The notes: generated from the sequence alone by a model not told the origin. Positions 44,550-53,431 are shown, counted from the stretch's first letter. The stretch is 64,000 nt of DNA from Crocinitomix catalasitica ATCC 23190 (GCF_000621625.1 NZ_JHXV01000006.1:160172-224171), one strand, 5' to 3'. A program made the numbers and translations.

Positions 44550-45841
44550 TATGCATTCATCAAATCTTCTATCTCTTCAATTTCTATTGGAATATTGCCC
44601 ATTAAATTCTTAGGCGCTCCGTTAGCTTGCACTACCAAATCATCTTCAATTCTAATACCTAACCCTTCAGCAGGAATGTAAATTCCAGGTTCGCAAGTAA
44701 ACACCATGCCAGCCTCAATCGGTTTCGTCCACGATCCAACATCATGCGTATCCAAACCAATAAAGTGAGATGTTCCGTGCATAAAATATTTTTTATAAGC
44801 AGGCCATTTTGGATCTTGATTCTTCAAATCTGTCGAATCCAACAAACCTAATCCAACCAATTCACTTTCCATCAATTTACCAACTTCTTTATGGTATTCG
44901 GCTAAATAAGTACCCGGAACTAATAAGTTTTCCGACGCTTTTTTCACACGTAAAACAGCATTGTAAACATCTTTTTGACGTGGAGAATATTTCCCATTAA
45001 CCGGAACAGATCTTGACAAATCAGACGCATAATTCGCGTATTCAGCAGCAAAATCCATTAAAATCACATCGCCATCATTACAAACTTGGTTGTTCTCAAT
45101 ATAATGTAAAACATTCGCGTTATTCCCCGATGCTATAATCGGTGTATAAGCGAAACCTTTCGAACGATTACGTAAAAATTCGTGCATAATCTCCGCCTCA
45201 ATTTCATATTCCGTAACGCCTGGCTTTATAAAACCTAAAATTCTTCTAAAAGCCTTTTCCGTAATATTACAAGCAGTTTGCATCAAATCAATCTCAATGC
45301 TATCCTTTATCGCTCTTAAACTGTGCATTATTGGTGCACTCTTTTTAATGTTATGAACTGGATATTTAACCTTAAAATCTTTAATAAATCTATCCTCACG
45401 TGTTTCAACCGTAGTATTAGCACGCGTATGTTCGTTGGTGTTTAAATAAACATTTTCAGCTTGCGCCATCACAACCTTCATAATCGTGTCAAACTGATCT
45501 AACCAATAAACATCCTTTATTCCAGTTCTGTCTAAGGCAGCTTCTTTAGTCAATTTTTCACCTTCCCAAACAGCAATATGCTCATTTGTTTCTCTTACAA
45601 ATAACATCTCTCGGTGTTCTTCATTAAAAGCGTCCGGGAACAATACTAAAATTGTTTCCTCTTGGTCAGCACCCGTTAAATAAAATATATCTCTGTGTTG
45701 TTGAAAAGGCATTGTACTATCCGCACTAATCGGATAAATGTCGTTCGAATTGAATATAGCGATTGATTTTGGTGCCATTTGAGCAATAAATTTTGCTCTA
45801 TTCTTAATAAATAATTCGCGGTTTATTTTCTCGTATTTCAT
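44549..45841 (-). CDS. pepP: Aminopeptidase P family metalloprotease
   Basis: 430 residues with the typical two domains. The C-terminal pita-bread domain carries the metal ligands Asp263 and Asp274 (DFAAEYANYASDLSRSV), His359 (HGTSHFIGLDTHDVG), Glu384 (CEPGIYI) and Glu399 (GIRIEDD). The N-terminal domain includes RDIFYLTGADQEETIL. Enzymes of this family cleave X-Pro bonds at the N-terminus of peptides. First gene of a two-gene unit with the hydrolase. A promoter box lies at 45876-45904. Confidence 0.94.
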   Translation of the reverse strand: MKYEKINRELFIKNRAKFIAQMAPKSIAIFNSNDIYPISADSTMPFQQHRDIFYLTGADQEETILVLFPDAFNEEHREMLFVRETNEHIAVWEGEKLTKEAALDRTGIKDVYWLDQFDTIMKVVMAQAENVYLNTNEHTRANTTVETREDRFIKDFKVKYPVHNIKKSAPIMHSLRAIKDSIEIDLMQTACNITEKAFRRILGFIKPGVTEYEIEAEIMHEFLRNRSKGFAYTPIIASGNNANVLHYIENNQVCNDGDVILMDFAAEYANYASDLSRSVPVNGKYSPRQKDVYNAVLRVKKASENLLVPGTYLAEYHKEVGKLMESELVGLGLLDSTDLKNQDPKWPAYKKYFMHGTSHFIGLDTHDVGSWTKPIEAGMVFTCEPGIYIPAEGLGIRIEDDLVVQANGAPKNLMGNIPIEIEEIEDLMNA

Positions 45842-45875
45842 GGTAATATCAACTATTTTGTAATTTCTAAAAAGT

Positions 45876-45904
45876 TAAAGTTACGAATAAATTAAGGCTT
45901 ACAA
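45876..45904 (-). promoter_or_regulatory. Promoter of the pepP-hydrolase unit
   Basis: TTG (45902-45904) and TAACTTTA (45876-45883) on the minus strand are 18 bases apart, one base off TAnnTTTG in the last position. 35 bases ahead of the ATG. Confidence 0.5.
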
Positions 45905-46089
45905 ATTTATTGAGGGCAGAATTGTATGAAAGGTTTTTAGGCCACTTGTACGGGCTATACATTATAGCAAAATAATAATTATTCTGGTTCAAAATACAAT
46001 TTAATGGGGCTTCTAAAGTCGCCCAATAAATTTGTTTTTTCACACAAATAATAAGTTTTTCGCTGCCATTACTATCCCTAGTGGAACTC

Positions 46090-46881
46090 TTACCTAAAAT
46101 AATAAGTCAAGTTCACACCAAAGGTTGATGCTACATATTTGGTATTGGCAAATGCACTATAATTATTTCCCGAATATTTAACCACGGTTGAATATGCCAT
46201 ATTGTTGATGCTAATATCACAAGCCAATAAAATGCTACCTTTTTTTAATTTTGTTTCTATGCCTGCCAAAAATATTGGCGCAACCTGAAAAGGCTGGTTG
46301 ATTTTCAATTCATAATTATAAGTCATATCATCTATATTATAACCAGGTGATTCATCAAAAACATCATCAGTCTCAAGGTGATTATCTATGTGTGAGTTTA
46401 AAGAATTGATATTGCCATTGATGGGTTTTCCATACGTAAAATTTTCGCTAACCAATCCCAATCCAATACCTAAGTTTAGGTCCGTAGTTTCATTTATATT
46501 AAATTTCCGTCCAATAGTGAATTCGCCTAATATATTCTGTGTTTTTTGATTAAATGTATGACCAATGCTGAGGTCCTTCAAAGTTCCAATAACATAAGTT
46601 TGCTCAGTATTACTCATTCCAAACCCTAAACTTGCAACAAAATAAACTTTTCTATAACTAAATCTGCTCATCAGTGAAACACTTGCAGTACGTCCAGCCC
46701 CGTTACTATAAAAAAAATATTCGCTATTATGATCGTATTGAATGGGCTTTGCAAAACCATAACCTAACTCAACACCAAAAGCAAAAGTTATGGTGTCATA
46801 ATTAAAATCGTATTCGTCCTCCTGGCCAATCGCGGTAGTATTCACCAAAAACAAAAAACTTAGCAATAAAAAGTTCTTCAT
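46090..46881 (-). CDS. Outer-membrane beta-barrel protein
   Basis: 263 residues. Signal peptide MKNFLLLSFLFLVNTTAIG-QE, then alternating strands (FAFGVELGYGF, VYFVASLGFGM, NLGIGLGLVSENF, ILLACDISINNM) and a closing aromatic FGVNLTYYFR, the usual barrel end. No specific family assigned. It follows the FISUMP gene by four bases, so the pair is an operon. Confidence 0.78.
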   Translation of the reverse strand: MKNFLLLSFLFLVNTTAIGQEDEYDFNYDTITFAFGVELGYGFAKPIQYDHNSEYFFYSNGAGRTASVSLMSRFSYRKVYFVASLGFGMSNTEQTYVIGTLKDLSIGHTFNQKTQNILGEFTIGRKFNINETTDLNLGIGLGLVSENFTYGKPINGNINSLNSHIDNHLETDDVFDESPGYNIDDMTYNYELKINQPFQVAPIFLAGIETKLKKGSILLACDISINNMAYSTVVKYSGNNYSAFANTKYVASTFGVNLTYYFR

Positions 46882-46885
46882 AGTA

Positions 46886-47608
46886 TTAATAATCTTTAAT
46901 ACACCTCACCGATGCGTAAATCCATTTAAAATCAAATGTTTCTAACTCGACATATTGAAATTGTCCAATGCGGAAGTTCTTGCCTTCTCCATTATCATTT
47001 GGATAGTTCAACCAAAAACGTGTTAGTGTATCTTTTTTCTTATACTCCATTGTACCTATACCAATGGCATATCCCGCGGGCAAAGCTTTAAAATGAAGGG
47101 ATCGCCCATCTACTTGAGCAGAATAATTATCATTCCACAAGCCATCACCTTGTCCTAATCTACCTCCATCTTTTAGTAATGGGAGAGCATCATAAAGCCC
47201 TCCCAAATAATTATTAAACTTTGCAAAATCGGCATCAGTTGGTACACGCCAGCCACAAGGGCAAATATTGGCTGTATCATAAATTGCTCCGTACAAATAT
47301 AGTTTACCAAAAAGGCTGTCGTTTATAGGGTCATTGTCGTAAATTACCCATTTTTTATTTTCGCCTAAATATGGAATGGTGTCACCATTGCAATACAAGC
47401 TAGTTTTTAAGTTTTCACTCATCCATTCTTGGTCGCCATAAATGGCAGTCGGATAAAAATTCCCTTCGGCATCTACAACGCCATCACCATCAATAATTTC
47501 AGGGTAGATAGATAAGTTGGGTTTGCAACTAAAGATCAGGGGTGTTATAAAAACAAGAGCAATAAATGTGATATTACAAGAGTTAGGGAGCAGGTAACTA
47601 AATTTCAT
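46886..47608 (-). CDS. FISUMP-domain lipoprotein
   Basis: 240 residues, lipoprotein-type N-terminus with LIFSCKPN. Residues 40-240 show the Fibrobacter succinogenes major paralogous domain: YPTAIYGDQEWMSENLKTS, YLYGAIYD, CPCGWRVPTDADFAKFNNYL, FKALPAGYA and a final SVRCIKDY. This fold (C-type-lectin-like) occurs in many surface proteins of Bacteroidota. Role unknown. Co-transcribed with the barrel gene four bases downstream, so the two may form a surface pair. Confidence 0.82.
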   Translation of the reverse strand: MKFSYLLPNSCNITFIALVFITPLIFSCKPNLSIYPEIIDGDGVVDAEGNFYPTAIYGDQEWMSENLKTSLYCNGDTIPYLGENKKWVIYDNDPINDSLFGKLYLYGAIYDTANICPCGWRVPTDADFAKFNNYLGGLYDALPLLKDGGRLGQGDGLWNDNYSAQVDGRSLHFKALPAGYAIGIGTMEYKKKDTLTRFWLNYPNDNGEGKNFRIGQFQYVELETFDFKWIYASVRCIKDY

Positions 47609-47776
47609 TTTAGCATTTATTTCTATAGGGTTTAATGCCTAAAAATAAGTATTTATTTAATAAGTATTTATTCCCTTTTTTTAATTAAATCATCTGCATT
47701 TTAAGAATAAGTTGAAATGAATTTAAATAGGATCCAAAAAATCAGCAAAAAACGAGGCTATTTACACATTTAAAGC

Positions 47777-47784
47777 TAACTTTG
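47777..47784 (+). promoter_or_regulatory. TAnnTTTG box of the prs operon
   Basis: TAACTTTG, 19 bases ahead of the prs ATG. No proper -33 TTG is seen. Leader about 14 bases. Confidence 0.55.
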
Positions 47785-47803
47785 CGCTTCCAAATCGGAA
47801 AGC

Positions 47804-48730
47804 ATGTCTAAGGGAGTAAAAATATTTTCAGGAAGAGCAACAAGTGAATTGGCAAATAGTATTGCTGATACATTCGGTAAAGAGCTTGGTAACGTTGTTG
47901 TTACGGAGTTTAGTGATGGTGAATTTCAACCCTCGTTAGAGGAGACGGTTCGTGGTCAGGATGTATTTTTAATCCAATCTACCATGCCACCAACTGAAAA
48001 CTTGTTCGAGTTATTATTGATGGCTGATGCTGCAAAAAGAGCTTCAGCGAAATCAATCGTAGCTGTAATTCCTTATTTCGGTTTTGCACGTCAAGACCGT
48101 AAAGACAAACCAAGAGTTGCAATTGGTGCAAAAATGGTTGCAAGTATGTTGGAAGTTGCCGGTGTTGACAGAGTAATGACAATGGATTTACATGCTGATC
48201 AAATTCAAGGTTTCTTTGAAATCCCAGTTGATCACCTTTATGCATCAACAATATTTGTTCCTTATATTCAATCTATTGATTCTAAGAATTTAATTATTGC
48301 AGCTCCAGATGCTGGTGGTGCAAAAAGAGCAAATTCTTATTCTAAAAAGTTAGACTTGGGTCTTGCAATTTGTCATAAACAACGTAAGGTTGCGAATGAG
48401 GTGGCAGAAATGACAGTGATTGGTGATGTACGTGGTAAAGATGTTATTTTAGTTGATGATATGGTAGATACTGCTGGTACATTAACAAAGGCAGCTGATT
48501 TATTTTTATCAAACGGAGCTTTATCGGTAAGAGCTATTTGTACACATGCTGTGCTTTCAGGGCCGGCATACGAAAGAATTGAAAAGTCTGGATTAACTGA
48601 ATTAGTAGTAACTGATTCAATTCCTTTAAAACAAAAATCTGACAAAATAAAAGTGCTAAGCGTAGCGCAGTTATATGCAGATGTGATGCATAGTCTTGTT
48701 AAACACGAGTCTATCAGTCGTCACTTTTAA
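47804..48730 (+). CDS. prs: Ribose-phosphate pyrophosphokinase (PRPP synthase)
   Basis: 308 residues. Makes phosphoribosyl pyrophosphate from ribose 5-phosphate and ATP for purine, pyrimidine, NAD, histidine and tryptophan synthesis. Visible motifs: FSDGEFQPSLEETVRG, FGFARQDRKDKPR near 90-102, DLHADQIQGFF (126-136) and the PRPP-binding VILVDDMVDTAGTLT (about 214-228). Normal length. Followed after 50 bases by rplY, an order common in Bacteroidota. Confidence 0.98.
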   Translation: MSKGVKIFSGRATSELANSIADTFGKELGNVVVTEFSDGEFQPSLEETVRGQDVFLIQSTMPPTENLFELLLMADAAKRASAKSIVAVIPYFGFARQDRKDKPRVAIGAKMVASMLEVAGVDRVMTMDLHADQIQGFFEIPVDHLYASTIFVPYIQSIDSKNLIIAAPDAGGAKRANSYSKKLDLGLAICHKQRKVANEVAEMTVIGDVRGKDVILVDDMVDTAGTLTKAADLFLSNGALSVRAICTHAVLSGPAYERIEKSGLTELVVTDSIPLKQKSDKIKVLSVAQLYADVMHSLVKHESISRHF

Positions 48731-48742
48731 TAAGTAAACACA

Positions 48743-48766
48743 GATCGGGCAAAATAACACCCGATC
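48743..48766 (+). other. Hairpin between prs and rplY
   Basis: GATCGGG (48743-48749) and CCCGATC (48760-48766) form a perfect seven-base stem with a ten-base loop, 14 bases before the rplY ATG. No U-run follows. It may be a leaky attenuator or a leader structure. Confidence 0.5.
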
Positions 48767-48780
48767 ATAATTATATAAAT

Positions 48781-49404
48781 ATGAAAGAAGTATCATTGAG
48801 CGGTTCGGTTAGAGCGAACGTAGGGAAAAAGGATGCGAAAGCTGTAAGAGTTGGTGGTAACGTACCATGTGTAATTTACGGCGGAGAAAAACAAACTCAC
48901 TTTAGTGTATCTCATGTAGATATGGAAAAATTGGTTTATACGCCAAATGTTTACTTGATCAATGTTGATGTTGATGGTAAAACAACAAGAGCGATAATTC
49001 AAGATATCCAGTTCCACCCAGTTACTGACAAAATTTGGCATGTTGATTTTATCGAATTAGATCCAAAGAAAAAGGTGAAAATGAACATACCAGTTCATTT
49101 AGAAGGACGAGCAATTGGTGTATTAAACGGTGGTCGTTTACAACAGATTTTTAGAACGGTAAAAGTATTTGCTTTACCTGATAACATGCCTGATTCAATT
49201 ACAGTAGATATTACTAAATTGAGAATTGGTCATTCAATTAGAATTAAAGATTTAGCTACAGATACATTAGAAATTTTAAATGCTCCAAACGCAGTTGTTT
49301 GTTCAATTAAAATGGCTAGAGGTGCTGTTGATGAAGGTGATGATGAAGAAGGTGCTGAAGGAGAAGCTGGTGCAGAAGCAGCAACTGAAGAAGCAGAAGC
49401 TTAA
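48781..49404 (+). CDS. rplY: Ribosomal protein bL25, Ctc type
   Basis: 207 residues: an N-terminal L25 domain (LSGSVRANVGKKDAKAVR, QFHPVTDKIWHVDFIELDP) and the longer TL5/Ctc C-terminal domain (VHLEGRAIGVLNGGRLQQIF), with an acidic tail (GDDEEGAEGEAGAEAATEEA). It binds 5S rRNA in the large ribosomal subunit. Probably in one unit with prs upstream and ended by the terminator at 49432. Confidence 0.96.
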   Translation: MKEVSLSGSVRANVGKKDAKAVRVGGNVPCVIYGGEKQTHFSVSHVDMEKLVYTPNVYLINVDVDGKTTRAIIQDIQFHPVTDKIWHVDFIELDPKKKVKMNIPVHLEGRAIGVLNGGRLQQIFRTVKVFALPDNMPDSITVDITKLRIGHSIRIKDLATDTLEILNAPNAVVCSIKMARGAVDEGDDEEGAEGEAGAEAATEEAEA

Positions 49405-49431
49405 TCAATTTATCATAAATATTAATGAAAA

Positions 49432-49460
49432 GGTTGTTACTTTTGTAGCAACCTTTTTTT
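49432..49460 (+). terminator. Terminator after rplY
   Basis: GGTTGTTAC-TTTT-GTAGCAACC followed by seven Ts. It is immediately followed by the pth ATG at 49471, so pth needs its own promoter or read-through. Confidence 0.85.
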
Positions 49461-49470
49461 ATTTTATAAT

Positions 49471-50034
49471 ATGAATTATCTTATCGTTGGATTGGGAAAT
49501 CCAGGTTTTAAATACGCTGAAACAAGACATAATATTGGATTTAAAGTCTTAGATAAATTTGCTGAACAAAATGAGGTGAATTTTGATATTGGTCGTTTAG
49601 GTGAAATAGCACAAGTAAAACATAAAGGGAGAAATTTACTTTTATTAAAACCGAACACCTTTATGAATCTGAGTGGTAAAGCTGTCAATTTTTGGATGCA
49701 GGCGCAAAAGATTCCATTGGAGCGTGTTTTGGTCATTACAGACGACTTGGCTTTACCTTTTGGTGTATTGCGTTTAAAAGGTAAAGGAAGTGCTGGCGGA
49801 CACAACGGATTAAAGGATATTATTGCAGTATCGAATACAGATCAATTTTCAAGGTTGAGATTTGGTGTTGGTGATAATTTTGCAAAAGGTCGTCAGGTAG
49901 ATTATGTCTTGGGACAATGGAATGAAGACGAATTAATGACTTTAGACGATCGGATTGAAGTGGCTACAGAATTTATTAAGAGTTTTGTTACAATTGGTCT
50001 CGACCAAACAATGAGTGCTTGGAACAATAAATAA
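49471..50034 (+). CDS. pth: Peptidyl-tRNA hydrolase
   Basis: 187 residues. Starts MNYLIVGLGNPGFKYAETRHNIGF with the catalytic His20; KPNTFMNLSGKAV, DDLALPFG (including Asp92) and GSAGGHNGLKDI are all present. It recycles peptidyl-tRNAs dropped during translation. Length is typical. Its stop is followed by the fructosamine-kinase-like gene at once. Confidence 0.97.
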   Translation: MNYLIVGLGNPGFKYAETRHNIGFKVLDKFAEQNEVNFDIGRLGEIAQVKHKGRNLLLLKPNTFMNLSGKAVNFWMQAQKIPLERVLVITDDLALPFGVLRLKGKGSAGGHNGLKDIIAVSNTDQFSRLRFGVGDNFAKGRQVDYVLGQWNEDELMTLDDRIEVATEFIKSFVTIGLDQTMSAWNNK

Positions 50035-50035
50035 G

Positions 50036-50872
50036 GTGAAAGAATTATTCGATAAAATATTACCGGGTTATACTGCCGTATCAAAGCTTGCGGGTGGTGA
50101 TATTAATCAAGTTTTTAAAGTTGATACGGCCAATAAGTCTGTTGTTGTTAAGATCAATAAAGCTGAATTTTACCCGAATATGTTTGCCTTAGAAAAAGGG
50201 GGGTTACAACTTTTAGGGTCGACAATAGATGTGCCAGAGGTTAAAGATCTTGGTTTATTTGAAGATCAACAATATTTGGTTTTAGATTATATTGAACAGA
50301 AGGAACCTGTGTCAAATTACTGGAAGAATTTCGCTAATAGTTTGTCTAATCTACATCAGGTAAAAGCGGATAAATTTGGATTAGATGAATCAAATTTCAT
50401 AGGATCGTTGGTTCAACAGAATAATCAACATGATAATTGGGCAGACTTTCTTATAAATGAACGTTTAATGCCGATGGTTGAAATGGCTGTTAATAACGGC
50501 GATGTTAATTTTGTAGAGGCAAAAGTTATCGAAAAATTCTATAAAAAAATTCCTGATTTATATCCTGTCGAAAAACCGACGTTATTACATGGTGATTTAT
50601 GGTCAGGCAATATCATTCGTGCTGGTGACAAACCGTTTTTTATTGATCCAGCGGTTTATTATGGACACCGTGAAATGGACATTGGAATGATGCATTTATT
50701 CGGTGGTTTTGACAAGTCTTTATTCCACCATTACGACACTTTTTTACCATTAGAACAAGATTGGGAAAAGCGTATCAAGTACAATCAGGTATATCCATTA
50801 TTAGTTCATGTAAACCTATTTGGCAGATCGTATTGGGATAAGGTGGCCAATATTTTAGAAGCGTTTAAATAA
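50036..50872 (+). CDS. Fructosamine kinase-family protein
   Basis: About 278 residues from GTG at 50036 (a GTG at 50015 overlapping pth also exists). Kinase-like fold: GGDINQVFKVDT near the N-terminus, VVVKINK, then HGDLWSGN and FIDPAVYYGHREMDIGM in the C-terminal lobe. Family members phosphorylate ketoamines on glycated proteins, or act on unknown small molecules. In Flavobacteriia they often sit next to pth, as here. Function in this strain is inferred only from the family. Confidence 0.85.
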   Translation: MKELFDKILPGYTAVSKLAGGDINQVFKVDTANKSVVVKINKAEFYPNMFALEKGGLQLLGSTIDVPEVKDLGLFEDQQYLVLDYIEQKEPVSNYWKNFANSLSNLHQVKADKFGLDESNFIGSLVQQNNQHDNWADFLINERLMPMVEMAVNNGDVNFVEAKVIEKFYKKIPDLYPVEKPTLLHGDLWSGNIIRAGDKPFFIDPAVYYGHREMDIGMMHLFGGFDKSLFHHYDTFLPLEQDWEKRIKYNQVYPLLVHVNLFGRSYWDKVANILEAFK

Positions 50873-51006
50873 AGTATTTATCATAGAATGCGCGAGAATT
50901 GATGAAGAATTACTTTGACCATATAAGTTTTCGTTCATCAGTGACAAATTTTTAGCACCGCTAAATGCTCATCTAAAATTCAAATGCCCACTCAAAAATA
51001 TATTGC

Positions 51007-51093
51007 ACCCTTGCAGGGTTTTAAACTTACTTAATGTAAAATTCCTACCGAAGGAATGGCTTCCTCCGCTATTTTATGTCGTCCCTTCGGGAC
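51007..51093. repeat. Cluster of three short palindromes
   Basis: ACCCTTGCAGGGT (51007-51019), ATTCCTACCGAAGGAAT (51041-51057) and GTCCCTTCGGGAC (51081-51093). Style and spacing recall the 67-bp array at 23184-23452, so this is likely a related intergenic repeat. Confidence 0.6.
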
Positions 51094-51312
51094 TTATCTG
51101 CGGATAGACTTTTATTTTAAGCAAGAGGCAAAAGAGAATAGGCGGTAGGTTTGAAATGTCAAGGCTTAGGACAATGGACTATTTAATTATTTTAACCGCA
51201 TAAGGCGCCAAAGAAGCTAAGAGGACTATAGAAAAATGTAGTCAATTCTAATCGTTATCAACTAGACCTTATACCCTAATTACAACCTGAAATAAAGATT
51301 TTTATCTACGCG

Positions 51313-51339
51313 TCCTCCTTATCCAATAGCAAAGGAGGA
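51313..51339 (-). terminator. Hairpin downstream of murA, not a classical terminator
   Basis: TCCTCCTT (51313-51320) and AAGGAGGA (51332-51339) pair across an 11-base loop, about 20 bases past the murA stop. There is no T-run directly after it, so it may protect the 3' end rather than terminate. Confidence 0.35.
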
Positions 51340-51357
51340 ACAACTATCTTCTCTGAG

Positions 51358-52665
51358 CTATCCAATTCTACGAATATCAGCACCTAAATTGTTCAGTCTG
51401 AAATCAATATTTTCGTAACCTCTATCAATTTGCTCAATATTGTGGATCGTACTTTTTCCTTCAGCTGATAAAGCAGCGATTAATAAAGAAACACCCGCAC
51501 GAATATCTGGAGAAGTCATACTAATTCCTCTTAACCTATGCTCATGGTTCATTCCAATTACAACAGCTCTATGTGGATCACATAAAATAATCTGTGCACC
51601 CATATCAATCAATTTATCTGTAAAGAATAATCTTGATTCGAACATTTTTTGGTGGATCAAAACAGAACCTTTGGCTTGTGTAGCAGTTGCTAGAACAATA
51701 CTCAATAAATCAGGTGTAAAACCTGGCCAAGGAGCATCTGAAACTGTTAGAATTGAACCATCAATGAAAGTGTCTATTTCGTACGAATCTTGAGCAGGAA
51801 TGTATAAATCATCACCTTTTAGTTCGATTTGAATACCCAAGCGACGAAAAATTGTTGGCATAATTCCTAAATCAGGGTAACTCACATCTTTAATCGTGAT
51901 TTCTGATTTGGTCATTGCTGCCAATCCAATAAATGAACCTATCTCGATCATATCAGGTAAAACGCGGTGGTAACATCCACCTAACGAATCAACACCTTCT
52001 ATTGTCAACATATTAGATCCAATACCGGTAATTTTTGCACCCATGCTATTCAGCATTTTGCACAATTGTTGTAAGTAAGGTTCACAAGCAGCATTGTAAA
52101 TGGTAGTTTTACCTTTAGCCATTGCAGCAGCCATTACAATATTTGCTGTTCCTGTCACAGAAGCTTCATCCATATGGATGTATTTACCTTTCAGTTTATC
52201 TGCTTCGACAGTATAGAAAAAAGTCTTTGGATCAAAAGTGAATTTAGCACCTAATTGTTCAAAACCTTCAAAATGGGTATCTAATCTTCGACGACCAATT
52301 TTATCACCACCTGGTTTTGGCATATATGCCTTACCAAATCGTGCCAATAGTGGACCGATTATCATGATTGAACCACGAAGCCCTGAAGCACGAGTGGTAA
52401 AATCGTCAGTCAATAAATACTCTAAATCTATTTCAGCAGCTTTAAAATTGTAGGTACCACGTTCAACCTTTTCAATTTTCACACCCATTGCTTGTAACAA
52501 ATTGATTAATTTGTTCACATCTACAATGTCCGGAATGTTACTGATTGTAACTTTTTCAGGAGTCATTAAGACAGCACATAAAACTTGTAAAGCCTCGTTT
52601 TTTGCTCCTTGAGGTGTTAGTTCTCCTTTTAGTGGTTTACCACCATGAATTTCAAAAGCGCCCAT
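51358..52665 (-). CDS. murA: UDP-N-acetylglucosamine 1-carboxyvinyltransferase
   Basis: 435 residues. First committed step of peptidoglycan synthesis: transfers enolpyruvate from PEP to UDP-GlcNAc. Recognised by PQGAKNEALQVLCAVLMTPE, RASGLRGSIMIIGPLLARFG, the active loop PKPGGDKIGRRRLDTH and SVTGTANIVMAAAMAKG. The usual catalytic cysteine of the loop (Cys115 in E. coli) is Asp121 here. By family knowledge an aspartate still supports catalysis but prevents covalent inhibition by fosfomycin. It follows the DUF4290 gene by six bases. Confidence 0.97.
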   Translation of the reverse strand: MGAFEIHGGKPLKGELTPQGAKNEALQVLCAVLMTPEKVTISNIPDIVDVNKLINLLQAMGVKIEKVERGTYNFKAAEIDLEYLLTDDFTTRASGLRGSIMIIGPLLARFGKAYMPKPGGDKIGRRRLDTHFEGFEQLGAKFTFDPKTFFYTVEADKLKGKYIHMDEASVTGTANIVMAAAMAKGKTTIYNAACEPYLQQLCKMLNSMGAKITGIGSNMLTIEGVDSLGGCYHRVLPDMIEIGSFIGLAAMTKSEITIKDVSYPDLGIMPTIFRRLGIQIELKGDDLYIPAQDSYEIDTFIDGSILTVSDAPWPGFTPDLLSIVLATATQAKGSVLIHQKMFESRLFFTDKLIDMGAQIILCDPHRAVVIGMNHEHRLRGISMTSPDIRAGVSLLIAALSAEGKSTIHNIEQIDRGYENIDFRLNNLGADIRRIG

Positions 52666-52671
52666 AGCTAT

Positions 52672-53346
52672 TTAGAATCTTTTTCGATTTTTATTACGGT
52701 TCTTGTTATTATTATTTCTGTTCTTATTGTTATTCTGTTTCTTGTTATTACTGCCATTATTAACAGGAGTAACGGTTTTTAGAATAGAACCAGTAGACGG
52801 TAAGAAAGACAAGTCTTCTAAGATAATTTTTCCGTCAGATAGTTTTTTGATATGATCAGCAATTGTTTTATCATCGATAGATTGCGTATTGAATGTCAGA
52901 TAAAATTGTTTCATCATACAGGCAACAGTTTTCACTAGGGCCTCTCTCTCATCCGGATCTTCCATTTCAATTGCTTTACCAATTAAAATTTCAACGTTTT
53001 TCCCGTAATGACCAATTTTGATTTTCTTCTGAGGATAATCTAAAGCTTCTGGCTTTGCGCTCAACACCTCTCTTTTTGGCATTGGGTAAGGTGAATCGAC
53101 ATCTAAATTAAAATCAGACATGATAAATAGATGTGTCCATAACTTCGGTTTGTATTCCTCTACATCACGCAATTCAGGCTTCAATTCCCCCATCACTTTA
53201 ATAATTGCCTCTGCAACCTTATTTCTTTGCTCTTTATCTGGAATAGAAACAGCGTGATCGACCATCTTTTGTACATTTCTCCCATATTCTGGAATTTGCA
53301 TTTTTGGTCGCGCTGTATTGTATACGAGCGAATCGTTATCTATCAT
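52672..53346 (-). CDS. DUF4290 protein
   Basis: About 224 residues from the ATG at 53346. The DUF4290 domain covers residues 1-165 (YNTARPKMQIPEYGRNVQKM, KPKLWTHLFIMSDFNLDVDSPYP). A low-complexity tail follows (NNKKQNNNKNRNNNNKNRN), strongly basic. It is regularly encoded just upstream of murA in Bacteroidota, as here (six bases). Function unknown; the asparagine/lysine/arginine-rich tail suggests nucleic-acid or cell-wall precursor contact, inference only. Confidence 0.88.
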   Translation of the reverse strand: MIDNDSLVYNTARPKMQIPEYGRNVQKMVDHAVSIPDKEQRNKVAEAIIKVMGELKPELRDVEEYKPKLWTHLFIMSDFNLDVDSPYPMPKREVLSAKPEALDYPQKKIKIGHYGKNVEILIGKAIEMEDPDEREALVKTVACMMKQFYLTFNTQSIDDKTIADHIKKLSDGKIILEDLSFLPSTGSILKTVTPVNNGSNNKKQNNNKNRNNNNKNRNKNRKRF

Positions 53347-53352
53347 AGTTTT

Positions 53353-53381
53353 CAAATTTAAGGTTTTTTGATAAAACCCAA
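53353..53381 (-). promoter_or_regulatory. Promoter of the DUF4290-murA operon, leaderless
   Basis: Minus strand TTG (53379-53381), 18 bases, then TAAATTTG (53353-53360), a good Bacteroidota promoter. The box ends only six bases ahead of the ATG at 53346, so transcription would begin at about the start codon. Confidence 0.5.
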
Positions 53382-53431
53382 TTTTATTTGCATTAATTTC
53401 CTGTTAATTCACAATTTTGAATGAATTAAGC

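Larger units (their letters stand above)
50873..51357. other. Intergenic region with palindromic repeats
   Basis: 485 bases between the converging fructosamine-kinase-like gene and murA, without a gene. It contains three short palindromes at 51007-51093 and an imperfect hairpin at 51313-51339. Confidence 0.6.

Noticed and set aside
49432..49460. Regulatory element for pth
   Set aside because: The stem with seven Ts directly after rplY is a terminator; its closeness to pth is explained by tight gene packing.
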